The translations under genes and the position numbers were made by a program. The notes under the pieces were generated by a model. It was not told the DNA's origin and made no database searches. It was given only the letters and a program-made list of their open reading frames with translations. Of a DNA stretch of 64,000 bases, positions 44,731 through 54,958 are shown one piece after another. Source of the DNA: Crocinitomicaceae bacterium (lineage in GTDB: Bacteria > Bacteroidota > Bacteroidia > Flavobacteriales_D > Crocinitomicaceae); assembly GCA_018402525.1 (NCBI GenBank), contig JAGYIR010000007.1, positions 123,597-187,596 on the forward strand. Reading direction: 5' to 3'. Within the stretch, counting starts at the first letter, position 1. Each line of letters opens with the position of its first letter.

Positions 44731-45044
44731 AGTATGTTGGTTTATCGCTAACTTTGCTTCTATATTCTTGTAGTAGCTCGGTGGAGGATTTATCTACTGA
44801 TCACAGCCGTGATTATTTGAGTGGTAAAAAGTTTTATGAACAACGTTGCGAAATTTGTCACGGTACAGATGGAAAACTTGGAGCTTCAAGTGCAAAGGAT
44901 TTGTCCAAAAGCGCACTCAACTCTGGTGAAATGGAAGAACTAATAAAGAATGGAAAAGGAGCTATGCCGGCATTTGAACATAGCATAGAAAGTGACAGTA
45001 CGCTTTATGAATTAATAGAACATCTAACATCCCTGAGAAAATAA
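44721..45044 (+). CDS. Lipoprotein cytochrome c
   Basis: 107 residues from the ATG at 44721, which overlaps the previous gene by ten bases; an upstream in-frame ATG at 44691 would spoil the signal. The signal VLKYVGLSLTLLLYSC has the lipobox LYSC with the lipidated Cys at 17. The haem motif CEICH is at 43-47, and the axial Met is probably in GKGAMPAFEHS. A small class I cytochrome on the periplasmic face, paired with the b-type-like protein before it. Confidence 0.88.
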   Translation: MVLKYVGLSLTLLLYSCSSSVEDLSTDHSRDYLSGKKFYEQRCEICHGTDGKLGASSAKDLSKSALNSGEMEELIKNGKGAMPAFEHSIESDSTLYELIEHLTSLRK

Positions 45045-45045
45045 A

Positions 45046-46245
45046 ATGAGTGAAGGACATGTCTTAATTGACGCAACAGAAGAGAAATGTGTACTGGTGG
45101 GGGTTATCTCTGGAGATATCACTGAGGAAAACGCAATTGAATATCTGGATGAATTAGAGTTTCTTGCGCTTACGGCGGGAGCAATCACGCAAAAAAAGTT
45201 CTTTCAAAAATTGCCGATGCCCAATTCCAAAACTTTTGTTGGAACAGGAAAATTGCAAGAAATTAAAGAATATATTGATATCAACGCAATTGATTTGGTC
45301 ATTTTCGATGATGAATTGTCGCCTTCTCAACTGCGAAATATTGAAAAACTATTGGAAGTCAAGATCTTGGATCGAAATAACTTGATACTCGATATTTTTG
45401 CTTCCCGTGCTCGTTCTTCTAATGCAAAAACACAAGTCGAACTGGCACAATTGCAATACTTACTTCCCCGATTAACGCGATTGTGGACTCACCTTGAAAG
45501 ACAAAAAGGGGGTATTGGAATGCGTGGACCTGGGGAAACACAAATTGAGACAGATAGACGAATTATTCAACAGAAAATCACACTCTTAAAGAATAAATTA
45601 AAAAGCATCGATAAACAGTCGGCCATTCAGCGTGGTAATAGAGGACAATTAGTCCGTGTTGCGCTAGTTGGATATACCAACGTTGGGAAAAGTACTATCA
45701 TGAATTTAATTAGTAAATCTGAAGTGTTTGCCGAGGACAAACTTTTTGCAACATTAGATACTACGGTACGTAAGGTAGTCATTGAAAACCTTCCTTTTCT
45801 ATTATCAGACACCGTTGGTTTTATTCGGAAATTACCGCATCAATTGGTAGAATCGTTTAAATCAACCTTGGACGAAGTACGGGAGGCAGATTTATTGGTG
45901 CACATTCTAGATATATCACATCCCAATTTTGAAGATCATTACCGCGTTGTCAATGAAACCCTCATGGAAATTGACAAGACGGCCAAGCCTACCATTGTTG
46001 TTTTCAATAAAATTGATGCCTTCAAACATGTGGAAAAAGACGAGGATGACTTATCACCCATGGAAGCAAATAACTATTCGTTGGAAGATTTAAAGAAAAC
46101 TTGGATGTCGAAACTAAACGATACCAAAAGCGTCTTTATTTCTGCTCAAAACAAAGAAAACATTGAGGAGTTTAAGACTGTGCTATACAAGGAGGTTAAA
46201 TCAATTTTTCAGGAAAGATATCCTTATCATAACTTTTTATATTAG
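45046..46245 (+). CDS. hflX: GTPase HflX
   Basis: 399-residue ribosome-associated GTPase that splits or rescues stalled ribosomes under stress. N-terminal nucleotide-binding domain with FVGTGKLQEIKEYI, the linker GGIGMRGPGETQIETDRR, then the G domain: P-loop VALVGYTNVGKSTIMNLI (about 217-234), DTVGFIRKLPHQLVESF, and NKIDAF. It begins one base after the cytochrome stop, so it may be in the same transcript, and ends at a strong terminator. Confidence 0.97.
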   Translation: MSEGHVLIDATEEKCVLVGVISGDITEENAIEYLDELEFLALTAGAITQKKFFQKLPMPNSKTFVGTGKLQEIKEYIDINAIDLVIFDDELSPSQLRNIEKLLEVKILDRNNLILDIFASRARSSNAKTQVELAQLQYLLPRLTRLWTHLERQKGGIGMRGPGETQIETDRRIIQQKITLLKNKLKSIDKQSAIQRGNRGQLVRVALVGYTNVGKSTIMNLISKSEVFAEDKLFATLDTTVRKVVIENLPFLLSDTVGFIRKLPHQLVESFKSTLDEVREADLLVHILDISHPNFEDHYRVVNETLMEIDKTAKPTIVVFNKIDAFKHVEKDEDDLSPMEANNYSLEDLKKTWMSKLNDTKSVFISAQNKENIEEFKTVLYKEVKSIFQERYPYHNFLY

Positions 46246-46272
46246 TTCTTCCTAGCGTTAGATTATTCCTAC

Positions 46273-46308
46273 AAAAAAAGCATCAACCCTAGGGCTGATG
46301 CTTTTTTA
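46273..46308. terminator. Bidirectional terminator between hflX and the T9SS surface protein
   Basis: AGCATCA (46279-46285) pairs with TGATGCT (46296-46302); the inner CCCTAGGG is itself a palindrome. A run on the left and T run on the right let it serve both convergent genes. Confidence 0.92.
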
Positions 46309-46327
46309 TAGTGGTTATATTACTTTA

Positions 46328-48616
46328 TTAATCTCGTACCAATTCTAAGAAACCGTGTCCTTCCACTTGCGTACCGTCAATTCCAGTTGCAACGTACTTA
46401 TAAAAGTAAGTACCTTCTTGAGCCTCTGCTCCAGCTGGTGTTCTTCCATCCCAACCAATGAAAGAACCTAACAATGTAAGGTCTTGGCTTTGAGAATACA
46501 TCACATTCCCCCAACGGTTCAAAATAACTAGTTCCAACTGTACCGTATTTGTTGTGTTCAATGTAAAGAAAGGATTATTTGCATCCCCATTTGGTGTAAA
46601 CACGTTTGGAGCTTCAACTTCTGGTTGCGGGTACTGACAGCTTTCATCATCCACTTGTGCACTTGGGTTATAGTTCACAGCGTTTGGATCCATACATCCA
46701 CAGATTGAAATTGAAATATTCACATAAGACGTGTCTGAACAATCTGGATCTGCAAATGCTACCAACATTACCGTTGTAGGAGATGAGTACACTTGTGTTT
46801 GACTACTTGTATTGCCAACGCTTAACGTGTTACCATTGCCAAAATCCCAGTAGTAATTATTGGTGTTCTGACTTGAATTAGTGAAAGTAACTGTTAAAGG
46901 CTCGCATCCGCTAGAAGGAGAAGCTGAGAACTGAGACACCGGTGGCTCTTCAACTTCGACAAAAATACTATCCATAACGCTACATACATCGTCCTCTACA
47001 GTAAAATAATACCATCCTGAAGGAATGTTTTGGAGTACTGTCCCGTCAACGGAATAAATTCCTGGAATAGTATCTGGACCAGTCCAATTATAATATGGTT
47101 GACCAACCACCGCTGTCACTCCTTCTGCGGTTCCACTTACGGCACCACTCGGGAAACAAGCATTGGATGGAAATTGTATCATGGTATCTATCGCTAAAGT
47201 TTGATTTAGCAATACAATGGCCGAATCAGAAACTTCAAATCCACATTGGTCGGTGGCGGTGAATCCAAAATAATAAACTCCATTGGCACCGTCAACGGGG
47301 ACCTGCAGAGGCATATCGGTCTGTCCACTATCCCAAACAATATCGTAGGGCGGGAATCCTCCAGTGACACTGCCCCAAATGGTGACAGAAGGATCACGAC
47401 AAAATATGGTCGTATCAGTCGCCATCGTGACAAAGTCAGGTTCAAGTAATAACCATATCGTGCCTTCAGCAATTATCGTATCACCACAAGGTGTAATCGT
47501 TTGAGCGTTTACTATCAACGACATTGGATTTGAAGTCGATCCTCCATTTGTAGGCGTAATAGTTAATGACACTGTATCTTCACCTGGGTAAAAAACGACC
47601 GAGTCACCAGGAGCCAGATTATTATAATCAGTTCCCTCAATTGCATCTCCACTTGTTTGGAAATAAACTACGAGCGTATCATCCGTTTGGTTCGCGGGAC
47701 GGGTGAAATAAATTGTCCCTTCCGTGCAGTTTGCTACCAATGTAGAGTCAGATGCAGATGCACCAGCTTGAATATCGATGTTTACAACATCCGAAGAGAA
47801 TGAATTTGCTTCTAAGAAAACGCCTGAGTCTAGCCCAGTATCCAAATCATTCGCAATGGCCAATTTGATATGGTAAACCTCACCACAAATTAAATCCGAA
47901 TTTGCAGACAATGTCACTGTACCTCCATTAAAATTTGGTAAAGCTCCTGTTGCATTAAAAATGGGATTATATGACGTAGTAAAGTACACTGAGTTCGCCT
48001 GCCAGTTAGGATCGGCAGCAGCGCAAGTCGCGGCATTTCCACCACCAGTGGGAGCACCTCCATTCACAGTGTTAATAGCTACAGGGATATTTCCTCCAGG
48101 CACCGTAGCAATATTTACTGCACCATTTGAAAAAGGGCCTGCAATTCCAGGTCCACTAATAAAGAATCCAAAAACATCATTGAAATTACTACATGTATAA
48201 CTTGTATATTCTACCGAAGCAAAAATGTAATTAAATGACAGTGTATCACCCGTCGGTATAAAATCGAACTCGATAACACAGCCATTGGTCGCACTACCAC
48301 CCGTCAATACATTCAAATCTGGGTCTCCCAAATTCCCAACACCTTGAGTGGTCATAGCTACTCCAGCACCTATTGGAAAAGCACTCGCACCAGCATTAAA
48401 CTCCATTACATTCGGCTGAACTATTGTCGCATTACCCCCTAAAGTTGGGTTGTATTCGATGTTAAATGCATTAATACCAGCACCAATTAAAATATCTTGT
48501 ACTGCTTGAACTGGTGTAATAGGACCATTGGGGTTTATATTCAACTGAGCCGAACTCGTAGTGACTGCAAAAAAACCTAGAGCGGTAATTAGAAATTTAA
48601 ATATCAAATTCTTCAT
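46328..48616 (-). CDS. T9SS-secreted surface protein (choice-of-anchor L, PKD, gliding-type C-terminal domain)
   Basis: 762 residues. Signal peptide 1-23 (ending TTSSAQ), then a choice-of-anchor L domain (about 30-270: GAGVAMTTQGVGNLGDPDLN, CVIEFDFIPTGDTLSFNYIF), beta domains, a PKD-like domain (SASPSSGCEPLTVTFTNSS, YYWDFGNGNT), CGCMDPNAVNYNP, and the type B C-terminal sorting domain of T9SS (APNVFTPNGDANNPFF, LVILNRWGNVMY, GWDGRTPAG, GTYFYKY). It should be exported through the outer membrane by type IX secretion and stay attached or be released; adhesin-like role is inferred. Convergent with hflX. Confidence 0.92.
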   Translation of the reverse strand: MKNLIFKFLITALGFFAVTTSSAQLNINPNGPITPVQAVQDILIGAGINAFNIEYNPTLGGNATIVQPNVMEFNAGASAFPIGAGVAMTTQGVGNLGDPDLNVLTGGSATNGCVIEFDFIPTGDTLSFNYIFASVEYTSYTCSNFNDVFGFFISGPGIAGPFSNGAVNIATVPGGNIPVAINTVNGGAPTGGGNAATCAAADPNWQANSVYFTTSYNPIFNATGALPNFNGGTVTLSANSDLICGEVYHIKLAIANDLDTGLDSGVFLEANSFSSDVVNIDIQAGASASDSTLVANCTEGTIYFTRPANQTDDTLVVYFQTSGDAIEGTDYNNLAPGDSVVFYPGEDTVSLTITPTNGGSTSNPMSLIVNAQTITPCGDTIIAEGTIWLLLEPDFVTMATDTTIFCRDPSVTIWGSVTGGFPPYDIVWDSGQTDMPLQVPVDGANGVYYFGFTATDQCGFEVSDSAIVLLNQTLAIDTMIQFPSNACFPSGAVSGTAEGVTAVVGQPYYNWTGPDTIPGIYSVDGTVLQNIPSGWYYFTVEDDVCSVMDSIFVEVEEPPVSQFSASPSSGCEPLTVTFTNSSQNTNNYYWDFGNGNTLSVGNTSSQTQVYSSPTTVMLVAFADPDCSDTSYVNISISICGCMDPNAVNYNPSAQVDDESCQYPQPEVEAPNVFTPNGDANNPFFTLNTTNTVQLELVILNRWGNVMYSQSQDLTLLGSFIGWDGRTPAGAEAQEGTYFYKYVATGIDGTQVEGHGFLELVRD

Positions 48617-48782
48617 ATTTTGTATTAATTAAGAGTAATTTACTTCAACTAAGTGCACTACCACACTTCTCTCACTTTAAGACAGAGTATATCTAAAAAT
48701 GGTTGCATCAAAGAAAAAGAATCTTTTCCATTTGCCCCAATCTTTTGAATAAAATTGCCATTTTTGAAGAAAAATTCATGTA

Positions 48783-50174
48783 ATGGAGTTGGTACAAGCA
48801 TATATTTCACGGAACAAAGACCGATTTTTAGATGAACTGCTGGACTTATTAAGGATCCCTTCAGTTTCAGCTGATCCTGCATATTCTGAAAGCGTTCATA
48901 AAACGGCAGCTTCAGTTGCACAAAGCTTAAAAAACGCTGGTGCCGAATCGGTTGAAATTTGTGAAACGGCAGGGTATCCAATTGTATATGGTGAGAAAAT
49001 TATTGATAGCTCGTTACCTACAATTTTGGTCTATGGTCATTATGATGTTCAACCTGCAGATCCAATTGAATTATGGACGAACCCAGCCTTTGAACCAATC
49101 ATAAAAACCACTCCAATTCACCCAGAAGGAGCCATTTTTGCGCGAGGTGCTTGTGACGATAAAGGTCAAATGTTTATGCATGTGAAGGCCTTTGAAGCAA
49201 TGATTAAAAACAATGCCTTGCCCTGTAACGTCAAATTTATGATTGAGGGAGAAGAAGAAGTGGGAAGTGTGAACCTAGGTGTATTTGTCAAAAACAATCA
49301 TGCACGACTTAAGGCAGATGTTATTTTGGTGTCTGACACAGGAATGCTTGCAAATGATGTCCCTTCGATTACAACAGGATTAAGAGGTTTGAGCTATGTG
49401 GAAGTCGAAGTGACAGGTCCCAATAGAGATTTGCACTCTGGACTGTACGGTGGATGCGTTGCAAACCCAATCAACATACTTGCTAAAATGATTGCGTCTT
49501 TACACGATGAAAACAATCACATAACCATTCCAGGTTTTTACGATAAAGTAATTGAGCTTACCGACGGAGAGCGTAGGGAAATGGCCAAGGCTCCCTTTAG
49601 TAAAGAAGCTTATTGTACTGCTTTAGATATTGACGACGTTATGGGTGAAGCGGGATACTCAACACCAGAACGTGGGTCGATTCGTCCAACACTAGACGTC
49701 AACGGAATTTGGGGAGGTTATACAGGAGAAGGTGCTAAAACTGTTATTGCGTCTAAGGCGTATGCGAAAATCTCCATGCGCTTGGTACCCGATCAAGATC
49801 CAATCGAAATCACTGAGCTATTCGTAAATCATTTTGAATCGATCGCTCCAGCAGGGACCCGTGTGAAAGTAACACCTCACCATGGAGGAGAACCAGCTGT
49901 TACGCCAATTGATTCTGTAGGATACAAGGCAGCAAGTCTCGCTTACGAAAAAACTTTTGGTAAAAAACCAATTCCAGTTAGAAGCGGTGGCTCTATTCCT
50001 ATCGTTGCAATGTTTGAAAAGGAGCTTGGATTGAAAACGGTATTGATGGGTTTTGGGTTGGACAGTGATGCTATTCACTCACCAAACGAGCATTTTGGAG
50101 TATTTAATTACTTCAAAGGAATCGAAACTATCCCATACTTTTTCAAGTATTTCAATGAATTAAACCAAGCGTAA
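48783..50174 (+). CDS. M20 family dipeptidase
   Basis: 463-residue zinc dipeptidase of the CNDP/carnosinase-like M20 group, cytoplasmic. Metal and active-site motifs: VYGHYDVQPADPIELW, FARGACDDKGQMFMHVKAFEA, the catalytic GEEEVGS, VSDTGML, the lid region LRGLSYVEVEVTGPNRDLHSGLYGG, and the C-terminal HSPNEHF. Start is ATG; an AT-rich 166-base gap before it holds no other gene. The next gene follows two bases after its stop. Confidence 0.95.
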   Translation: MELVQAYISRNKDRFLDELLDLLRIPSVSADPAYSESVHKTAASVAQSLKNAGAESVEICETAGYPIVYGEKIIDSSLPTILVYGHYDVQPADPIELWTNPAFEPIIKTTPIHPEGAIFARGACDDKGQMFMHVKAFEAMIKNNALPCNVKFMIEGEEEVGSVNLGVFVKNNHARLKADVILVSDTGMLANDVPSITTGLRGLSYVEVEVTGPNRDLHSGLYGGCVANPINILAKMIASLHDENNHITIPGFYDKVIELTDGERREMAKAPFSKEAYCTALDIDDVMGEAGYSTPERGSIRPTLDVNGIWGGYTGEGAKTVIASKAYAKISMRLVPDQDPIEITELFVNHFESIAPAGTRVKVTPHHGGEPAVTPIDSVGYKAASLAYEKTFGKKPIPVRSGGSIPIVAMFEKELGLKTVLMGFGLDSDAIHSPNEHFGVFNYFKGIETIPYFFKYFNELNQA

Positions 50175-50175
50175 A

Positions 50176-50628
50176 ATGAAACGCATTCTCTATTTGCTAT
50201 CCATATTGCTATTGGTTTCATCTTGTACTTTCTATGAGCCAGAATATCGTGGTGGAGAACAATTTAAATTTGGAAAACTTGAAGGTAAAACTTTAAAATT
50301 TGATGTTGGTGCAAAAATCTATAATCCTAATAAATACACCATCAAGGTTAAACCTTCAGATCTTGATGTATACATTGATGACGATTATATGGGTGTTATC
50401 CATTTGGACAAAACATTGAAATTAAAACGCAAGCAGGAACTATTTATTAGTGCACCATTTACAGCAACACTCGCTGAAGGTGCACTTTTTAAAGCGCTTA
50501 AGTTTGCCACTAAGGGTTCGCTGAATGTCACGATTAAAGGAAAAGTGAAAGCTGGTGTTTTTATTATATCAAAAAAGATTCAGGTCGAGGAGAAGACTAC
50601 GATAGATGGGGCTAAACTGCGTTTATAG
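50176..50628 (+). CDS. LEA type 2-like lipoprotein
   Basis: 150 residues; lipoprotein signal (1-15) with lipobox VSSC, Cys 16. The mature part has the alternating pattern of water-stress/LEA type 2 beta sandwiches (LKFDVGAKIYNPNKYTIKVKPSDLDVYIDDDYMG, then a KRKQELFISAPFTATLAEGALF segment). Such proteins are common lipoproteins in Bacteroidota with no defined function. Two bases separate it from the dipeptidase gene, indicating co-transcription. Confidence 0.82.
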   Translation: MKRILYLLSILLLVSSCTFYEPEYRGGEQFKFGKLEGKTLKFDVGAKIYNPNKYTIKVKPSDLDVYIDDDYMGVIHLDKTLKLKRKQELFISAPFTATLAEGALFKALKFATKGSLNVTIKGKVKAGVFIISKKIQVEEKTTIDGAKLRL

Positions 50629-50647
50629 GGGTTAGGTCTGTGGTTGT

Positions 50648-50669
50648 AAAATCGCAATATTGCGATTTT
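50648..50669. promoter_or_regulatory. Perfect 22-base palindrome, probable operator of the ArsR-like gene
   Basis: Left half AAAATCGCAAT (50648-50658) is exactly complementary to the right half (50659-50669). It is 100 bases upstream of the ArsR-type gene and past the lipoprotein gene, in AT-rich DNA. There is no T run to make it a terminator, though TTTT follows the stem. ArsR dimers bind such 12-2-12-like palindromes. Confidence 0.6.
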
Positions 50670-50769
50670 GCAAAATTTAAATTTTTCTCAATTTCTTTTG
50701 ATCCAATTGAACTTTTTCCTATCTTAATAATTGCAAATCAGTTTTTAACCTATTAAAACCTACTTCACA

Positions 50770-51156
50770 ATGGGATCTACAAAAAAAGAATTCTACACCG
50801 AACATCAGCTTGAAATGGCTAAGTTATGCAAGGCGCTCGGACACCCGGCTCGTATTGCAATCGTTGAAAAACTAATGGAGCATGATGGACTAAATTGCTC
50901 TGACTTACGGTTTTTCATTCCACTAGCGCAATCAACTATTTCAAGACATTTAAAAGAACTGCACGATGCAGGAATCTTGTCCTGTGCAGTCATTGGAAAC
51001 AATAGCTATTATCAGATACAAGAAAGAGTTCTTAAAGAGGTATCAGAACATATCAATATGATCCGGTTAGGAGTTCAAAGAGAAAACTACCTATACAAAA
51101 ATGCTTATTCCAAGCCTCGAATACATTATCAGTCGACACTTTTCATGAGGGTTTAG
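50770..51156 (+). CDS. ArsR-family winged-helix transcriptional regulator
   Basis: 128 residues. Core helix-turn-helix: EMAKLCKALGHPARIAIVEKLM, then the recognition helix FFIPLAQSTISRHLKELHDAGIL and the wing SCAVIGNNSYYQIQ. The metal-binding ELCVCDL motif of ArsR/SmtB is absent (NCSDLRFF instead), so it is probably not a simple metal sensor. A perfect palindrome precedes it. Convergent with murF-alr with only 12 bases between. Confidence 0.9.
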   Translation: MGSTKKEFYTEHQLEMAKLCKALGHPARIAIVEKLMEHDGLNCSDLRFFIPLAQSTISRHLKELHDAGILSCAVIGNNSYYQIQERVLKEVSEHINMIRLGVQRENYLYKNAYSKPRIHYQSTLFMRV

Positions 51157-51168
51157 AGTCAGGTCAGC

Positions 51169-53439
51169 TTATTGATCAACAAAAATGCGGTGCATTCTAG
51201 CAGAAAAGGAAGTCATAATTTCATATGGAATTGTTCCTAAAGTATCTGCCAGTTTCAACATCGATTGATTCCGTCCGATAATTTCTACGCGATCACCTAA
51301 CTGAACATTTTTGCCAGTGACATCGACCATAATCATGTCCATACAGACGTTTCCTACGGTTGGGCAGTATCTATCGTTGATAAAAACTCCACCAGTACCA
51401 CGCCCAAGTGATCTGCGGTAGCCGTCGGCGTATCCAACAGGAATAACGGCAATCTCAGTTTCTTGATCCGCGAAAAATGTTCGTCCATATCCTACACTTT
51501 CACCAGGAGTTAGCCTTCTTAACTGTGATACAGTACTATACCATTTAATACTGCTTCTCAGTGACGTGGTGCCCATCACACCGTACATTCCAATTCCCAA
51601 ACGTACCATGTCGAATTGAGCATGGGTATAATTATAAATTCCTGATGAATTAAGAATATGACGTGCTATGGGATAGTTGAAGTTTTCCATGACTCTGGAC
51701 GAAATCCTATCGAAAATTTCGATTTGCTGTTTTGTATAGTACGACTCGTGTTGATCAGCATCAGCAAGGTGTGAGTATATGCTTTTGATGTACACCTCAG
51801 GCTGACTTTTTACTAGATCTATCAAATTTGGTAAATCTTGTTCGACAAATCCCAAACGATTCATACCAGTCTCAAGTTTAATATGAATTGGGTAGTTTTC
51901 AATGGAACGATAAATCAGCTCACTAATAAAACTATTCAATTGCTGCACTGAAAAAATCGCAGGCTCTAAATTATATTCGATACAACTTGGAAAAGTGCTT
52001 TCCTCGCAATTCATTACCAAAATTGGCGTCTTAACCCCAGATTCACGAAGCAATTTTCCTTCATCAGGATACGCTACTCCTAAGTAATCAACTCCCATTC
52101 CCTCTAAAAACTTACCCATTGTTTTGGCATCAGAACCATAGGACGAAGCCTTGACCATGCACAGCAGCTTTGTTCTTTCGTTTAGAATGGATTTCGAATA
52201 GTTAATATTATGTCGAATGCACTTCAGGTCTATTTCTAAATATGTTTGATGATTTACAAGCTTGAATTTCCTGGCAATTGCTTCCATTTTAGCTGAACGT
52301 GTGCCTTTTATCAATATGTTCATATTGCGATATTGATATTTAAACTCATCATTCAAATAATGAAAAACCACCTCGGATGGCGCATACTCTGCTACAATTG
52401 TCCGAATTTCTGCTTCCCTCTTCCCATCCACTTTCTCTAAACCTATAATAACTATCCGATCCTTTCCATTTGCATTTGAAAGCTGATACTCCAATGAATG
52501 ACGAAGCGAATCTTCATCTAAATTGTACGTGTCGTTAATAATTGTGTTGTTGTTCACTCCATCAAACGTCTCCATGCGAAGTGTAAGTGCGTTCACCTCA
52601 GAAATGCCTTCTAGAATTGAAGTGTCACTCAAACCGAGTTCCTTTGCCATTGATATGGAAAGTTGTGCATTTTGCTTGTTTATTGTACCGTGATATGGAA
52701 AGCGATCTAAGAAATGTTCAAAATCATTCTCTTTAACCAGACTACCCTTACCTGGACGACGATCAACGAGTAATTCAGGATAAAAGAAGTTATCCAACTG
52801 ATCAAAAAGGGCAATTTTTTCTGCAAAATGTTCATCCGCTGATGAAAATAACTCACGATGTCCAGAACCAAAGGATGTCAAAATTCCGTGGGTAGGTTGA
52901 ATGATATCTATCAATTTTTTCATCTCACCGGGACCTGAAATTCCAACTTCAATGATAGCTACTTCAGTTGATGGTGTAATCTCAAGCAACGAAAGCGCAA
53001 CACCTAACTTTGAATTGTAACTTTTGGGACTTTTAGCAACGATAAACTGCTTGTTCAACAAATGAGACAACCATTCCTTTACTGTCGTTTTGCCATTACT
53101 TCCCGTTATCGCAACGACTTCACACGAAAATTTCGAACGATGATGCTTTGCAAAAAACTGTATTGCTTCTAAAGTGTTATCAACCAATATCTCATAGGCA
53201 TCTACGTAATCTTCAGTATAACCGGATTTTGAAACCACAAAATGCCTTACCCCCTTTTCATAGGCATCCTTGATATAGTCATGACCATCTCTGAACACAC
53301 CATCGAGAGCAAAAAACAACACAGACTTAGCGACAAATAACTTACGCGAGTCAAACGCCACAGCGCCAATGATGGTTTCATCATCCGTCGAGACGTCAAA
53401 AAGTGAAGCAATTTCTTTATAGGTGTAATTTAAATTCAA
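51169..53439 (-). CDS. Bifunctional UDP-MurNAc-tripeptide:D-Ala-D-Ala ligase / alanine racemase
   Basis: 756 residues. The first 400 are MurF (Mur ligase N-terminal [19 protein letters not shown]-loop [15 protein letters not shown] near 110, [17 protein letters not shown]). From about 400 it is alanine racemase: [15 protein letters not shown], the PLP lysine in [34 protein letters not shown] and the standard [11 protein letters not shown]. The fusion is a Bacteroidota trait; it makes D-alanine and joins the D-Ala-D-Ala dipeptide to the peptidoglycan precursor. The MurF histidine/aspartate loop looks somewhat divergent, but the length is normal. The start overlaps the tdk stop by four bases. 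Confidence 0.95.
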   Translation of the reverse strand: MNLNYTYKEIASLFDVSTDDETIIGAVAFDSRKLFVAKSVLFFALDGVFRDGHDYIKDAYEKGVRHFVVSKSGYTEDYVDAYEILVDNTLEAIQFFAKHHRSKFSCEVVAITGSNGKTTVKEWLSHLLNKQFIVAKSPKSYNSKLGVALSLLEITPSTEVAIIEVGISGPGEMKKLIDIIQPTHGILTSFGSGHRELFSSADEHFAEKIALFDQLDNFFYPELLVDRRPGKGSLVKENDFEHFLDRFPYHGTINKQNAQLSISMAKELGLSDTSILEGISEVNALTLRMETFDGVNNNTIINDTYNLDEDSLRHSLEYQLSNANGKDRIVIIGLEKVDGKREAEIRTIVAEYAPSEVVFHYLNDEFKYQYRNMNILIKGTRSAKMEAIARKFKLVNHQTYLEIDLKCIRHNINYSKSILNERTKLLCMVKASSYGSDAKTMGKFLEGMGVDYLGVAYPDEGKLLRESGVKTPILVMNCEESTFPSCIEYNLEPAIFSVQQLNSFISELIYRSIENYPIHIKLETGMNRLGFVEQDLPNLIDLVKSQPEVYIKSIYSHLADADQHESYYTKQQIEIFDRISSRVMENFNYPIARHILNSSGIYNYTHAQFDMVRLGIGMYGVMGTTSLRSSIKWYSTVSQLRRLTPGESVGYGRTFFADQETEIAVIPVGYADGYRRSLGRGTGGVFINDRYCPTVGNVCMDMIMVDVTGKNVQLGDRVEIIGRNQSMLKLADTLGTIPYEIMTSFSARMHRIFVDQ

Positions 53440-54011
53440 TGGGCCATTTTATTGTAACATGTTCTGCAAAGGGGTTTGTATTCCTCCACTGCTCCTACTA
53501 AAACTTGAGACTTATCCTCTACTGTTCTGTGGGAAAACTGAGCTAAGTTACCACAAGATACGCAGATAGCATGCACCTTTGTCACATATTCAGCAATCGC
53601 CAATAAATGAGGCATCGGGCCAAATGGAACTCCCTGAAAATCCATGTCCAAACCAGCTATAATTACACGAATTCCTTGTTTTGCCAATTGATTACATACA
53701 TCCACTAGACCCATGTCAAAAAACTGTGCCTCATCTATCGCAACAATTTTCTCCATTTTCCATTCACTTAAGATGTCCGAAGCCTGAGCGACAGTCACTG
53801 CTTCAAAACTTGTTCCTTGATGACTGACAACATTCTCTTTGTGGTATCGGTTGTCAATCTTTGGTTTTACCAGTAAAATCCGTTGGCTTGCAAATTCGGC
53901 TCTTTTCAAACGGCGAATTAACTCCTCTGTTTTTCCCGAAAACATTGATCCACAAATCACTTCAATCCATCCTCTTTGTACTCCATTCTCAGGAAATTGC
54001 TCTAAAAACAT
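53436..54011 (-). CDS. tdk: Thymidine kinase (type II)
   Basis: 191 residues. P-loop [19 protein letters not shown] (about 19-37), Walker B/acidic motif [10 protein letters not shown], the lasso loop [16 protein letters not shown], and structural zinc cysteines in CVSCG and CRTCYN. It phosphorylates thymidine in the salvage pathway. It precedes murF-alr with a four-base overlap, so these two are one operon; there is no functional link between them that I know. Confidence 0.97.
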   Translation of the reverse strand: MFLEQFPENGVQRGWIEVICGSMFSGKTEELIRRLKRAEFASQRILLVKPKIDNRYHKENVVSHQGTSFEAVTVAQASDILSEWKMEKIVAIDEAQFFDMGLVDVCNQLAKQGIRVIIAGLDMDFQGVPFGPMPHLLAIAEYVTKVHAICVSCGNLAQFSHRTVEDKSQVLVGAVEEYKPLCRTCYNKMAH

Positions 54012-54193
54012 ACTTCTTCTTCAATATGAGGTTATCAACAAAACACCGAAGAGAAAAAGTGAAAAATCATTTCTAAACCTACATTTTCTTCGGTAACTTT
54101 GAAGCATAAAAATCGTTATTAAGATCTAAAGTTAAAAGACTTCGTTAGCAACTTAATTACTTATGTTGAAAAGTCGATACCGCAAAGAAGAAC

Positions 54194-54958
54194 ATGGAAA
54201 ATTTACAGAGTTACAAAAACCGCATACAAGCTATTGAAACACTTGTCCAAAAAATGGAAATGGGTGAATTATCAATTGCTGAACTTTCTGAATTGGAAAC
54301 ATTGACAAGAGAACTTCACGAGCGAAGTATTATACTCAAATACAAAGCATTCGAGACTAAAGTTAATACTTCAGCGGATCAACAACTGACAGAGCAAGTT
54401 GCTGCAACAGAAGAGGTGGAAGAGGAAGCTGTGTTTGAAGAACCTGAAACGTCAATTGATTTTTCCATTTTTGAAGAAGCTGAAGAGATAGAAGAAGAGG
54501 TTGTTCCTGAAATAGTGGAAGAAATTACTCCTGTAAAAGAAGAAGAACCAGAAATAAAACAAACGTTTGTAGAAGAGAAAACAGTAACTGTCAATATAGA
54601 AAGTGGTAGTGAATCTATTGAATATTCCAAAACGGTATCGGAAAAGACCACATCTACTGGCGCTTCTTTCTGGGAGCAACTTAACATTGCTGACAACTCA
54701 CTAAGTTCCCAATTTCAAGGAGCCAAGCTAGATACATTGGTCGGTGCATTTGGATTAAATGAAAAATTGAGATTCATCAACGAGTTGTTTGATGGCTCAA
54801 GCGAATTGTTCAGCGATGCAATCAAAGCTCTTGACAACCAACCCGATCTTGAAGCGGCTAAGGTGAAATCTGCTGAATTGGCAGCACAACACAATTGGGA
54901 CGCTGAAGAAGAATCAGTGGTTGATTTTATGACCGCAGTAAACCGGCGCTATGCATAA
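54194..54958 (+). CDS. Hypothetical acidic protein with helical ends
   Basis: 254 residues, not recognised. N-terminal helices (1-60: YKNRIQAIETLVQKMEMGEL, SELETLTRELHERSIILKY) look like a coiled coil; a low-complexity acidic middle (about 70-130, mostly Glu and Val) is followed by a helical C-terminal domain (about 155-254) with FWEQLNIADNSLSSQFQGAK and GLNEKLRFINELFDGSSELF. That last segment recurs in many Bacteroidota hypothetical proteins, as far as I recall. No signal peptide. Its stop overlaps the next gene by eight bases. TAACTTTG at 54094 resembles a -7 element. Confidence 0.8.
   Translation: MENLQSYKNRIQAIETLVQKMEMGELSIAELSELETLTRELHERSIILKYKAFETKVNTSADQQLTEQVAATEEVEEEAVFEEPETSIDFSIFEEAEEIEEEVVPEIVEEITPVKEEEPEIKQTFVEEKTVTVNIESGSESIEYSKTVSEKTTSTGASFWEQLNIADNSLSSQFQGAKLDTLVGAFGLNEKLRFINELFDGSSELFSDAIKALDNQPDLEAAKVKSAELAAQHNWDAEEESVVDFMTAVNRRYA

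Noticed and set aside
52311..52345. CGCAATAT-like sequence within murF-alr as a fourth ArsR site
   Set aside because: Only one half of the palindrome is kept, and it lies inside coding sequence.
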